A DNA stretch of 64,000 bases from Xanthobacteraceae bacterium (lineage in GTDB: Bacteria > Pseudomonadota > Alphaproteobacteria > Rhizobiales > Xanthobacteraceae). Of this stretch, positions 19,991 to 28,498 are shown piece by piece (position 1 is the first letter of the stretch; each line of letters opens with the position of its first letter). The notes below the pieces were generated by a model. That model was not told the origin of the DNA. It did not search any database and worked only from the letters and a program-made list of their open reading frames with translations. Made by a program: the position numbers and the translations under genes. The stretch spans positions 124,001 through 188,000 of the forward strand of contig JAHBZE010000001.1 in NCBI GenBank assembly GCA_019635585.1, read 5' to 3'.

Positions 19991-21379
19991 CTATTTGCCG
20001 TCCGGCGTCCGCAGACCGAACCAGCTGTCCCGAACCTGATCGTAATGAGTCTCGGGCTGATAGGTCTGGGCAACCTGCGCAAGTTTCAGCTGCACCAGCG
20101 AAAGCTTGCCGAGCGCGGCCAGCAGCGAATAGGACGCGACGACGCGGTCGCGCTGCGCGGTGATCAGTGCGGAACGCGCGGTGACGAGTTCGGCCTGCGC
20201 GTTCAACACGTCGAGCGTCGTGCGCTGCCCGACGCGGTATTCTTCGCGCACACCATTCAGCGCGATTTCAGCGGCGGCAACCTGCGCAACCGCCGCTTCG
20301 ACCTGGAACTTCGACGCCGCGACAAGACCCCAGGACTGGATGACCGCCGCACGAACCTGATCGCGCGCAATGTCGCTTTCAAGCTGACGCTGACCGGTCA
20401 GTTCCTTGGCCTGACGGATGCGCGAATATTCCGCGCCGCCCTGATAGATCGGCACGGTCAGCCGCAACGCAGCGGTCATGTCGAAAGTGTTGTTCACGTT
20501 CGTGCTCGGATCTGAGAAGCGCTGCGCGCTCGCTTCCAGATTGAGCGTCGGCAGCAGCGAGCCTTCCGCGACCTTGACCTGCAACTGCGCTGTGTCGACG
20601 CCGTGGCGCGTCGCCATAATTGCCGGATGCAGGCCGAAAGCTTCGGCGATCGCGGCATCGAGCGAACTGAGATTGATACGGTCATAGGGACGCGCGGGCT
20701 TCAGCACGCCGGGATCGCTGCCGATATCGCGGCGGAAGATCGCGCGCGAAGCGTTTAGGTTTGCCTGTGCAGCACTCAAAGCGGATTCGGCCGCACGCAA
20801 CCGCGCCTGCGCCTGCGCCACGTCGGTGCGCGTCAGTTCGCCGACCTGAAAGCGGTCGTTAGTCGCGCGCAATTGTTCGTTCAGCGCCTGCACGTTCTGT
20901 TGTTGCAACTGCACGATCGCGGTGTCGCGGATCACGTTCATGTAGGCGACGACGGCGTCGAGCAGCACGTTCTGTTCGGTGTTCCGCAGCGTCTCCCGCG
21001 CGGCGAGCACCTGGCTCTCCGCAGAGCGAACGAGATTGCCGGTCTGGAAGCCGTTGAAGATGTTCTGCTGCGCGGTGACACCGTAGCCGCGCGGATAGAC
21101 CTTCGAATTCAACACGCCGACGTTCGGCACATTGGTCCGGGTCTTGTCCCAGCCGGCCTCGGCATTGCCGAATACCTGCGGGCGGTAGCCGGCGAGTGCC
21201 TGCGGCACCTGTTCGTCCGTGACACGGACGGCAGCGCGCTGCGCGTTAATGGTGGGGTTGGCGAAATAGGCGTTCACCAGCGACTGCTCGAGCGTCTGGG
21301 CCGCCGGTGCGACCGTCGAGGCAGCCAGTATGGAAGCGGCGCCGAAAAAACGGATGGCGCGCAAGTATTTGGATTTCAT
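19991..21379 (-). CDS. tolC: TolC family outer-membrane efflux/secretion channel
   Basis: Outer-membrane trimeric channel for tripartite efflux and type I secretion. The 462 residues begin with a signal peptide (to about residue 27, ending APAAQ) and show two internally similar halves of the OEP domain, such as LEQSLVNAYFANPTINAQRAAVR, DVAQAQARLRAAESALSAAQ and TLDVLNAQAELVTARSALITAQRDRVVASYSLLAALGKL. Length and repeats match TolC. No inner-membrane pump or adaptor gene is adjacent, as is usual for a shared TolC. It lies 189 bp downstream of pcm on the same strand. Confidence 0.93.
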   Translation of the reverse strand: MKSKYLRAIRFFGAASILAASTVAPAAQTLEQSLVNAYFANPTINAQRAAVRVTDEQVPQALAGYRPQVFGNAEAGWDKTRTNVPNVGVLNSKVYPRGYGVTAQQNIFNGFQTGNLVRSAESQVLAARETLRNTEQNVLLDAVVAYMNVIRDTAIVQLQQQNVQALNEQLRATNDRFQVGELTRTDVAQAQARLRAAESALSAAQANLNASRAIFRRDIGSDPGVLKPARPYDRINLSSLDAAIAEAFGLHPAIMATRHGVDTAQLQVKVAEGSLLPTLNLEASAQRFSDPSTNVNNTFDMTAALRLTVPIYQGGAEYSRIRQAKELTGQRQLESDIARDQVRAAVIQSWGLVAASKFQVEAAVAQVAAAEIALNGVREEYRVGQRTTLDVLNAQAELVTARSALITAQRDRVVASYSLLAALGKLSLVQLKLAQVAQTYQPETHYDQVRDSWFGLRTPDGK

Positions 21380-21568
21380 CGACGACTTACAAAACCCGCG
21401 CCTCCGTCTCTCGCGGCGGTCGGGGGTTCCCCTGATCTAAACCGGACAATAGTGGACGGACCGCCCTTGGCAAACCGCCGGAGGGCCGCAACAAGGCCTT
21501 TCCTCAACGAGTGCAGCCTCCCCGCCACACCCACCCGTGTGGCAGCGCATTTCGCTACGGAATAGGCC
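21380..21568. other. Intergenic region between pcm and tolC
   Basis: The 189 bp upstream of tolC on the minus strand are GC-rich and hold no convincing gene. They probably contain the tolC promoter, but I cannot pick out a clear -35/-10 pair. Confidence 0.4.
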
Positions 21569-22231
21569 CTAAAAGACGAAAGTTTTCGGCGCCTCGAAGC
21601 CCGGAAGCGGGGGAATAGCGGCGTCAAACAGCCGCCGTGCACTGACGTGTCCAGCGCTCCGCACGTAGAGCATGGCTCTGGCGGCTGTGCCGTTGCGAAT
21701 CACGGCGGCGAGCCGGCCGCCCTCCCGCAACTGATCCGTCAGCGCTTCCGGAATTTCCTCGACCGCGCCCCCGACCAGAATCGCGTCATAGGGAGCTGCG
21801 GCAGGCCAGCCGGCATTCGGCTTGCCGGACACGAGTTCGACGTTCGAACCGCGCAGCAATTTTTTGGCGGTCGCCGCAAGCCCCGCATCCTCCTCGATGG
21901 CAACCACGCGCCCTGCCACCCGGCTCAGCACGGCGGACGAATAGCCGCTCGCGCAACCGAGATCGAGCACTGCCGACGAGGGCTTGATTTCAAGTGCCTG
22001 CAACAGGCGCGCGAGCACCATCGGCTCCATCAGGTAGCGTGCGGGCTTACCACCGGAGGCTTCCAGCACGCACAGATCTTCGTCGATATAGGCGAGCGCT
22101 GCGCGCGCTTCCGGAACGAATTTCTCGCGAGGCACATCGAGCATAGCGCCGATCAGCGCGGCATCGGTCACGTCGTTCACGCGGACCTGGCCATCGACCA
22201 TGGCCCGCCGCGCTTGCGTAAAATCGATCAT
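21569..22231 (-). CDS. pcm: Protein-L-isoaspartate O-methyltransferase family protein
   Basis: SAM-dependent methyltransferase of the PCMT family, which repairs isoaspartyl residues in aged proteins. From ATG 22231 it has 220 residues: MIDFTQARRAMVDGQVRVNDV, then VPREKFVP, the SAM-binding VLDLGCASGYSSAVLSRVAG, VVAIEEDAGLA and DAILVGGAVEEIPEAL. The first SAM motif reads DLGCASGYSSA rather than the strict GxGSGY of classical Pcm, which is common in the divergent alphaproteobacterial copies found beside tolC. The frame extends to 22312, but the extra residues look non-homologous. Isoaspartyl activity is therefore probable rather than certain. Confidence 0.85.
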   Translation of the reverse strand: MIDFTQARRAMVDGQVRVNDVTDAALIGAMLDVPREKFVPEARAALAYIDEDLCVLEASGGKPARYLMEPMVLARLLQALEIKPSSAVLDLGCASGYSSAVLSRVAGRVVAIEEDAGLAATAKKLLRGSNVELVSGKPNAGWPAAAPYDAILVGGAVEEIPEALTDQLREGGRLAAVIRNGTAARAMLYVRSAGHVSARRLFDAAIPPLPGFEAPKTFVF

Positions 22232-22393
22232 CGGAAGGTACTTCTTGGAACCGGCTTCCGGGCAGAATTGGTCCAATGGGCCGCAAAAGGCAAGCGCGGC
22301 GGATTCTCTCACCGCCTGCCTCTCGTCAATTGCCCGGTAACGACCCCTTTGCTACACCCCACGCCAATCCGCGGGCCTGTTCGCGGTGGGGAT

Positions 22394-22467
22394 GGCCACG
22401 TGGCGGAGTGGTTACGCAGCGGACTGCAAATCCGTGTACGCCGGTTCGATTCCGGCCGTGGCCTCCA
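22394..22467 (+). tRNA. tRNA-Cys (GCA)
   Basis: A complete cloverleaf: acceptor GGCCACG (22394-22400) pairs with CGTGGCC (22457-22463), the anticodon loop is CTGCAAA with GCA, the TpsiC arm contains GGTTCGATTCC, and the discriminator T is followed by an encoded CCA. It is 74 nt long including CCA. Confidence 0.97.
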
Positions 22468-22491
22468 TTCCCTTTTTCAGAGATCGATTTT

Positions 22492-22911
22492 GTGACGAAC
22501 GTTCCCGAGGGTTTCGAGCCGTTCGGCCGCAAAAGCCCGGTGACCGAGCCGTGGGAGCCCATCTACTGCAAACGGACACCGGAGGCGGTAATTCTCGCCG
22601 TTCGGCTCGCCAAAGCGCACACCAACGCTCGCGGTTTCGCGCATGGTGGCTTCATCTCCGCACTTGCCGATAATGCCATGGGCAATTCACTGGTGGTGTC
22701 GAAGTTGGACACTGAGCGGCAGAGCGCCGTGACCGTGAACCTCTCCGTGGACTTTCTGGGCTCGGCGCAGATCGGCCAATGGGTCGAGTTCACCACCACC
22801 TTCATCAAGGCTGGCTCGACGCTGTGCTTTACTCAGTGCTTCGTGACTGCCGACGGCGTCCCCGTGGCCCGTGCGAACGCTACCTTCAGGGTCGTGGATC
22901 GGACAGGTTGA
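22492..22911 (+). CDS. PaaI-type hotdog-fold thioesterase
   Basis: A 139-residue acyl-CoA thioesterase of the PaaI/YbgC superfamily. The hotdog signature ARGFAHGGFISALADNAMGNSLV carries the conserved His-Gly-Gly and Asp, and VTVNLSVDFLGSAQIGQWVEF forms the central strand. There is no ATG between the tRNA and the conserved region, so I place the start at GTG 22492, only 24 bases after the tRNA-Cys CCA end, with a weak AGAG upstream. It is probably cotranscribed with the tRNA. Acyl substrate unknown. Confidence 0.85.
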   Translation: MTNVPEGFEPFGRKSPVTEPWEPIYCKRTPEAVILAVRLAKAHTNARGFAHGGFISALADNAMGNSLVVSKLDTERQSAVTVNLSVDFLGSAQIGQWVEFTTTFIKAGSTLCFTQCFVTADGVPVARANATFRVVDRTG

Positions 22912-22977
22912 AGAAGGCCGCTTGGCAAGCCCGGCCGAAGCTGTTTATAGGTGCCCCGCGCGGCTTATCCGCGCCGT

Positions 22978-23052
22978 TCCGCGGTAGCTCAGTGGTAGAG
23001 CAATCGACTGTTAATCGATCGGTCGTAGGTTCGAATCCTACCCGCGGAGCCA
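22978..23052 (+). tRNA. tRNA-Asn (GTT)
   Basis: Acceptor TCCGCGG (22978-22984) pairs with CCGCGGA (23042-23048). The D arm GCTCAGTGGTAGAGC, the anticodon loop with GTT, the TpsiC arm TAGGTTCGAATCCTA and an encoded CCA are all present; 75 nt. Confidence 0.97.
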
Positions 23053-23081
23053 ATTTCACTGAGCGCGCTCGACCTCAGCGT

Positions 23082-24286
23082 TCACCGGTACAGCAAACTT
23101 AGTTCATCCGGCGCGGCGCTAGTTCGGTTCATGTGGTTCGCAAACTGGGCAGCCTGCGGATATTCGAGCTGCGTCGCCACGAAGTTCTCAGTTTCGCTTC
23201 CGTAACGCCGCCCGATCGCACGCAGCGTATCGTCGAGAGCGATTGCCGGCCGGCGCCGGTCGAATCTTGAGACCAGAGTTTCTATCGGCCAGTTTGCCGC
23301 GACCACGTCGGGCACAACGCGCAAGCCACTTTGGGTTGTAACCGGATTCTTCGTCGGTGCGAATGTAACAGCACGCGAACGATAGGTCCGCGACCATGAA
23401 TCCGCGACCAGGGCGAGCGAGACTTCATCGACACCGGCTGCGAGTTCGATACCGAATTTCTCCCAATTCCAGAAAGCACCGAGATTTTGCATTGCCGTGA
23501 TCGCGAAGGGGCGATTGAAGCGGAACGTGTCGCTCGCATGCCGCGCGTCCCAGCTTTGAAGCCCAAGACCGCGCGCGATTTCTTCCGCTTTCGGGCGGCC
23601 CGCGATTGCCTCGATCAGCGTCAGCGCCATCGGCATGGACGCGGAAATGCCGGTGGTCGTGACCACGCCGCGATCGGCGACGATGCGGCGGTTTTTATGT
23701 AAACGACTTCGGGATGATCGCGGCGTAGCTCATCGACAAAATACCAATGCGTGGTTGCGCGCTTTCCATCGAGCAATCCTGCGGCCGCCACGACTTTCGC
23801 GCCGGCACACACGCCGATGATGACCGCGCCATTCTCCGCCTGCTGTTTGAGCCAGCGCATCACCGCCGGATCGTCGTCGCGGCTCATGGCCGGAACGATG
23901 ACGTAGTCCGCGCCCTGCGGATTCTTCGCGTCGAATTGCTGGATGGTTGCATCCGGCTCAACTTTCAGCGCCGGATAGAGCGAGACAGGGCCGCTCTCGG
24001 TACTGAGCGCGACGACCTCAGCAATATCGGCGCGCTTCAGGATGCCATAAGGCATCAAGTAGTCCGTTGTCTCGGTCGCGTTATTGAGCCCGATAACCGC
24101 GACCAGCGGACGCGAGCGCTTTTTCGGCTTGAGTTCCGCGAGCAACGCGGCGGATTCCGCGTGGGGAATTGGGGTGGCCGTCATGTTCGCGGGTGCGGGC
24201 GGCAGCGTTGCCACCCAAACGGCGAAGCCGCCAAGGCCCAAAATCAATATACCGAGGAAAGCGATCAGTATTCTGCGCAAAGTCAT
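23082..24286 (-). pseudogene. DJ-1/PfpI family membrane-anchored protein, interrupted by a one-base frameshift
   Basis: Two minus-strand frames together make one protein. The first starts MTLRRILIAFLGILILG at 24286 with a membrane anchor or signal, then a DJ-1/PfpI (GlxA-like) amidotransferase domain with the nucleophile region VIIGVCAGAKVVAAAG (Cys160) and ATTHWYFVDEL. At residue 198 it leaves the reading frame in a run of five A residues (positions 23692-23696). The second frame continues the expected sequence NRRIVADRGVVTTTGISASMP to 23082. One more A would restore a 400-residue protein. As read, the product would be cut short. Sequencing error, recent inactivation and ribosomal slippage are all possible. 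No AraC-type HTH is visible, so it is not a classical GlxA regulator. Confidence 0.8.
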
Positions 24287-24426
24287 TACGGGACCCCTCG
24301 CTTGCGCACCACCAGCGAACGCGAAACGCGTAGGCGGGCAAATCGTTGCAATAAGATTCCTGCGGAAATCGCGATCGATGACGAGAGCGCCCATCGGTTT
24401 CGGCGCCGAGCCAGTTATGTTCCGTC

Positions 24427-25842
24427 ATGGCCGTCCGCCCCGCACTCGTCTGGTTCCGGAACGATCTTCGTGTGGAAGACAATCCGGCGTTACATGCCGC
24501 CGCGGCAAGCCGTGCCCCGTTGATTGCGCTTTACATTCTCGAAGAAGCCAGAGAGTTGCGCGCAAGAGGCGCGGCATGGAACTGGTGGCTCGCCGGCTCC
24601 TTGCGAAACCTCTCCGCGAATCTCGCCAAATACGGCGTACCGCTTACCCTTCGCCGCGGCGATCCGCGAAAGATCGTCGCGGAAATAATGCAAGAGTCCG
24701 ACATCTCCACGGCATTCTGGAATCGCCGTTATGCCGCCGACGAAACAAACGTCGACGTCGAGATCGAACAGCATCTTCTTGCGCAGGATTGCGCGGTCGA
24801 AACGTTTAACGCTTCGCTTCTTAACGAGCCGTGGGAAATCAAAAGCAAGGCCGGCGGCCCGATCCGCGTTTTCACACCGTACTTCCGCGCAAGCGAAGAA
24901 CGCGGCAAGCCACGCAAAATAATTGGCGGCATTGAAACGGTCCGGGCAGCAAACCCGCCGCGAAGCGAAGCACTCGAAGGCTGGAAGCTCGAGCCGTCGC
25001 GTCCCGACTGGGCGGCAGACATGGATGCATCGTGGACGCGTGGCGAGCACGGCGCGAAGCAACGTCTTCACGACTTCGTCGGAGGCGCGTTGAGAGAATA
25101 CGCCGACGCGCGCGACCGTCCCGACATTGACGGCACTTCGCGGCTATCGCCCTATCTCGCGCATGGCGAGATCAGCCCGCACCAGATCACAGCCGCATTG
25201 CCGTCACGCGGGAGCAACGCCGACAAATATCGCGCCGAACTTGGCTGGCGCGAATTTTCGTACCATCTGCTGCACCACTATCCCGCGCTGGCGCGCGAGA
25301 ACTTCCAGCACCGCTTCAACGCGTTCCCCTGGCGCGACGATACGATCGGCTTGAAGCGCTGGCAGCGCGGATTGACCGGCTATCCGATCGTCGACGCGGG
25401 CATGCGACAGCTCTGGCGCACGGGCTGGATGCACAACCGCGTGCGAATGATTTGCGCATCGTTTCTCATCAAGCATCTGCTCATCGACTGGCGTCTGGGC
25501 GAACAATGGTTCTGGGACACGCTCGTCGACGCTGATCCCGCGAACAACGCTGCGAGCTGGCAGTGGGTTGCCGGCTCCGGCGCGGACGCGGCGCCCTATT
25601 TCCGGATATTCAATCCGGTGCTTCAGAGCGAGAAATTCGATCCCGAGGGCGCTTATGTCCGGAACTGGATTCCGGAGATTGCTCTGCTTCCTAACCAGTT
25701 CATTCACAAGCCGTGGGAAGCGGCGCCGCTCGAACTCGCTGCTGCGAAGGTAGTGTTAGGGAAGACTTATCCGGACCCCATCGTCGATCATCGGGAAGCG
25801 CGCGAACGTGCGTTGCACGCATTCCAGAGTCTCAAAGGCTAA
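24427..25842 (+). CDS. phrB: Deoxyribodipyrimidine photolyase
   Basis: Light-driven repair of cyclobutane pyrimidine dimers, class I photolyase/cryptochrome family, 471 residues. The N-terminal antenna domain starts RPALVWFRNDLRVEDNPAL. The FAD-binding half contains YRAELGWREFSYHLLHHYP, LTGYPIVDAGMRQLWRTGWMH and NRVRMICASFLIKHLLIDW. The block DTLVDADPANNAASWQWVAG is the photolyase signature around the lesion pocket. The spacing of the conserved Trp residues is intact. It diverges from the DJ-1/PfpI gene across 140 bp. Confidence 0.95.
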   Translation: MAVRPALVWFRNDLRVEDNPALHAAAASRAPLIALYILEEARELRARGAAWNWWLAGSLRNLSANLAKYGVPLTLRRGDPRKIVAEIMQESDISTAFWNRRYAADETNVDVEIEQHLLAQDCAVETFNASLLNEPWEIKSKAGGPIRVFTPYFRASEERGKPRKIIGGIETVRAANPPRSEALEGWKLEPSRPDWAADMDASWTRGEHGAKQRLHDFVGGALREYADARDRPDIDGTSRLSPYLAHGEISPHQITAALPSRGSNADKYRAELGWREFSYHLLHHYPALARENFQHRFNAFPWRDDTIGLKRWQRGLTGYPIVDAGMRQLWRTGWMHNRVRMICASFLIKHLLIDWRLGEQWFWDTLVDADPANNAASWQWVAGSGADAAPYFRIFNPVLQSEKFDPEGAYVRNWIPEIALLPNQFIHKPWEAAPLELAAAKVVLGKTYPDPIVDHREARERALHAFQSLKG

Positions 25843-25914
25843 CGTTGCTTCGCTCCTCCAGTGCAGCTACGTTGAATTCGATCTACTCCGCAAATTATCT
25901 GTAAATTATCGCTT

Positions 25915-26958
25915 ATGGATTATCGCAAAGACATCGTCGATGCCGTCGGCAACACCCCGCTCATTCAGCTCTGGCGCGCAAGTCAGGCGACCGGCTGCAA
26001 TATCCTCGGCAAGGCCGAATTCATGAATCCGGGTCAGTCGGTGAAAGACCGGCCGGCGAAGCAAATGATTCTGGAGGCCGAGAAACGCGGCGAACTCAAA
26101 CCCGGCGGCGTAGTGGTGGAGTCGACTGCGGGCAACACCGGCATCGGCCTTGCACTGGTAGCGAATTCGCGCGGCTATCGCACGATCATCGTAATTCCGA
26201 ACACGCAAAGCCAGGAAAAGAAGGACATGCTCCGGCTTTGCGGCGCCGAGCTCGTCGAAGTACCGGCACTCCCCTACTCCAACCCGAACAACTATCAGCA
26301 CGTCGGCAGACGCCTAGCCGACGAGTTGCGAAAGACCGAGCCGAACGGCGTGTTGTTCGCGGATCAGTGGAACAATCTCGACAACCGCAAAGCGCATTAT
26401 CTTTCGACCGGACCGGAAATCTGGCACCAGACCGAAGGTAAGGTCGATGCTTTCATTTGCTCGGTGGGTACCGGCGGCACGCTCGCGGGCACTTCGCTCT
26501 TCCTCAAAGAGAAGAACAAAAACATCCTTATTGGTTGCGCCGATCCGCATGGCGCGGCGATGTACAACTATTTCAAAACCGGTAAAGCCGAAGCCACTAA
26601 AGGCGACAGCGTAACCGAAGGCATCGGCCTTGGACGCGAGACCGCGATGATCAAGGACATCAAGGTCGACCGGCCCTACTCGATTCCGGACGAAGAAGCA
26701 CTGCCATGTGTCTTCGATCTACTCGAACACGAGGGGCTCGTGCTGGGAGGCTCTTCCGGTATCAATATTGCTGGCGCAATTCGCCTCGCGAAGGAGATGG
26801 GCCCCGGCCATACCATCGTGACCGTGCTTTGCGACTACGGCACGCGCTATCAGACGAAGCTGTTCAATCCGGAGTTTCTCCGCGCGAAGAAACTGCCGGT
26901 TCCAGCGTTCCTTGAGCGCAAGATTCCTGTCCCGGGCCCTGACAAGATCTTCGTCTGA
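25915..26958 (+). CDS. cysK: Cysteine synthase A
   Basis: PLP-dependent O-acetylserine sulfhydrylase making cysteine from O-acetylserine and sulfide. The 347 residues start MDYRKDIVDAVGNTPLIQLWRA. The PLP lysine is Lys44 in GQSVKDRPAKQM. The substrate loop reads ESTAGNTGIGLALV (Thr-Ala instead of the common Thr-Ser-Gly-Asn), and the phosphate cup is SVGTGGTLAGTS. It is longer at the C-terminus than E. coli CysK and belongs to the variant seen in many alphaproteobacteria. It begins a run of sulfur-related genes (sseA, ETHE1-like, metC). Confidence 0.92.
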   Translation: MDYRKDIVDAVGNTPLIQLWRASQATGCNILGKAEFMNPGQSVKDRPAKQMILEAEKRGELKPGGVVVESTAGNTGIGLALVANSRGYRTIIVIPNTQSQEKKDMLRLCGAELVEVPALPYSNPNNYQHVGRRLADELRKTEPNGVLFADQWNNLDNRKAHYLSTGPEIWHQTEGKVDAFICSVGTGGTLAGTSLFLKEKNKNILIGCADPHGAAMYNYFKTGKAEATKGDSVTEGIGLGRETAMIKDIKVDRPYSIPDEEALPCVFDLLEHEGLVLGGSSGINIAGAIRLAKEMGPGHTIVTVLCDYGTRYQTKLFNPEFLRAKKLPVPAFLERKIPVPGPDKIFV

Positions 26959-27063
26959 ACTTGCGGCGGTTGACGCCTCTGCCAGCTTATTCTTAGGTGA
27001 CGCCCCGAGCGAGCGGCCGCACTCACGCCCTCGCCTTTCGCCGCTGGAAATTTGAGGCTCACC

Positions 27064-27576
27064 ATGCTCGACACCGCCAAGCTCACCGAACTCAAGCGCA
27101 AGATCGCGGAAAACCCCGGCGTCGTGATTGAATTCGCGGCGAAGGAGCATGGCGTCACCTGCCAGACCATCCTCGAAGCGCTGCCGGATGAAATGCGGAA
27201 ATTCGCGCCCGGCGACAAGTTCATCGAAACGATGGACGACATCGCAACCTGGGGCGACCTCACCACCATCATCAACACCGACGACGGCATTTTCGAAATC
27301 GGGGGCGCGATGCCGAAAGGCACGCTCGGCCACGGCTATTTCAACCTCGGCGGCTCGGCCGGGCTTCACGGCCACCTCAAGCACGACCGCTGCGGCGCGG
27401 TCGCATTCGTCGAACGTGAATTCAACAAGAAGAAATCCGTCTTCGTCGCCTTCGTGAATATCGATGGCGGCATCATGTTCAAAGTCTTCGTCGGACGCGA
27501 CGAAAAGCGCGAGCTCAAGGAAGATCAACTCGCAAAATTCCGCTCGCTGCGCGACAAATTGTGCGGGACGGCCTGA
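27064..27576 (+). CDS. HutX/ChuX-family heme utilisation protein
   Basis: A 170-residue cytosolic protein of the HutX/HuvX family, which in characterised members binds heme and passes it to the degrading enzyme HutZ. Family blocks are ATWGDLTTIINTDDGIFEIGG, MPKGTLGHGYFNLGGSAGLHGHLKHDRCGAVAFVER and FVNIDGGIMFKVFVGRD. The ATG at 27064 is preferred; a TTG at 27052 would add four residues. No heme importer or hutZ is next to it; it sits between cysK and sseA. A heme function is inferred from the family only. Confidence 0.82.
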   Translation: MLDTAKLTELKRKIAENPGVVIEFAAKEHGVTCQTILEALPDEMRKFAPGDKFIETMDDIATWGDLTTIINTDDGIFEIGGAMPKGTLGHGYFNLGGSAGLHGHLKHDRCGAVAFVEREFNKKKSVFVAFVNIDGGIMFKVFVGRDEKRELKEDQLAKFRSLRDKLCGTA

Positions 27577-27635
27577 GGCAGTTGCGATCCCTCGCCGCCT
27601 GCCTGAAAGTTGGCGGACACTGACCGGAGCCGTGC

Positions 27636-28490
27636 ATGCCTGCGAAGAATTTCGTCACCTGCGACTGGCTTGAAGCGGAGCGCAAGAAGCCAGATCTCGT
27701 TATCGTCGATGGCTCCTGGTATCTGCCCGCGATGAAACGCGACGGCCGCGCGGAGTATCATGCCGCGCATATTCCGGGTGCGGTCTATTTCGACATCGAC
27801 GAAGTCAAAGACATCAACTCGACGCTGCCGCATATGCTGCCGCCGCCGGAAGTGTTCGCGCTGCATATGGCACGGCTCGGTATCTCCGACGGGCAGCGCA
27901 TCGTGGTCTATGACGGCGCCGGCCTGTTCTCAGCGCCGCGCGTCTGGTTCACGTTCAAAATTTTCGGCGTGAAGGAAGTTTATGTGCTCGAAGGCGGCCT
28001 GCCTGCGTGGAAGGCGAACAATCTGCCTATCGAGAGCGGCAGCGTCGTTCGCAAACCCGGAAACTTCACGCCGAAATTCTCGGCGGATGCCGTTGCAAAC
28101 CTTGAGCGCGTCGATCAATCATTGAAAGACGGTTCCGCGCAGGTCATCGACGCGCGGCCCGCGGGACGCTTTCGCGGCGAAGACCCCGAGCCGCGCGCGG
28201 GCGTCGCATCCGGTCACATTCCAGAGAGCATCAACGTGCCCTCGGGCAGCGTGGTGAAGGATGGCAAGCTCGCCTCGGCCAACGAGATCGAAAAGATATT
28301 CGGCGACGCGGGTTACGATCCGAACAAGCCAGTGATCGCAAGCTGCGGCTCCGGCGTTTCGGCGGCGATCCTTTGGATGGCACTCGAAGAAATAGGCAAG
28401 TCTCCCGCCGCGATCTATGATGGCTCCTGGTCGGAATGGGGCACCAATCCCGACATGCCGGTCGCGACCGGCCCCGCGAAGAAGCGCTGA
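27636..28490 (+). CDS. sseA: 3-mercaptopyruvate sulfurtransferase
   Basis: Two-domain rhodanese that moves sulfane sulfur from 3-mercaptopyruvate to an acceptor. The 284 residues comprise an inactive N-terminal rhodanese domain (VIVDGSWYLPAMKRDGRAEY, HIPGAVYFDIDEV) and a catalytic C-terminal one. The active cysteine is Cys237 in the loop ASCGSGVSA; the CGSGV form is diagnostic of mercaptopyruvate rather than thiosulfate sulfurtransferases. The stop codon is eight bases before the ATG of the ETHE1-like gene, so the two form an operon that makes and removes persulfide. Confidence 0.93.
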   Translation: MPAKNFVTCDWLEAERKKPDLVIVDGSWYLPAMKRDGRAEYHAAHIPGAVYFDIDEVKDINSTLPHMLPPPEVFALHMARLGISDGQRIVVYDGAGLFSAPRVWFTFKIFGVKEVYVLEGGLPAWKANNLPIESGSVVRKPGNFTPKFSADAVANLERVDQSLKDGSAQVIDARPAGRFRGEDPEPRAGVASGHIPESINVPSGSVVKDGKLASANEIEKIFGDAGYDPNKPVIASCGSGVSAAILWMALEEIGKSPAAIYDGSWSEWGTNPDMPVATGPAKKR

Positions 28491-28498
28491 CGAATACC

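Noticed and set aside
23692-23696. Programmed -1 frameshifting in the DJ-1/PfpI gene
   Set aside because: The codons ATA AAA ACC do not make a canonical X XXY YYZ slippery heptamer and I saw no clear downstream stimulatory structure, so mutation or sequencing error is the simpler reading.
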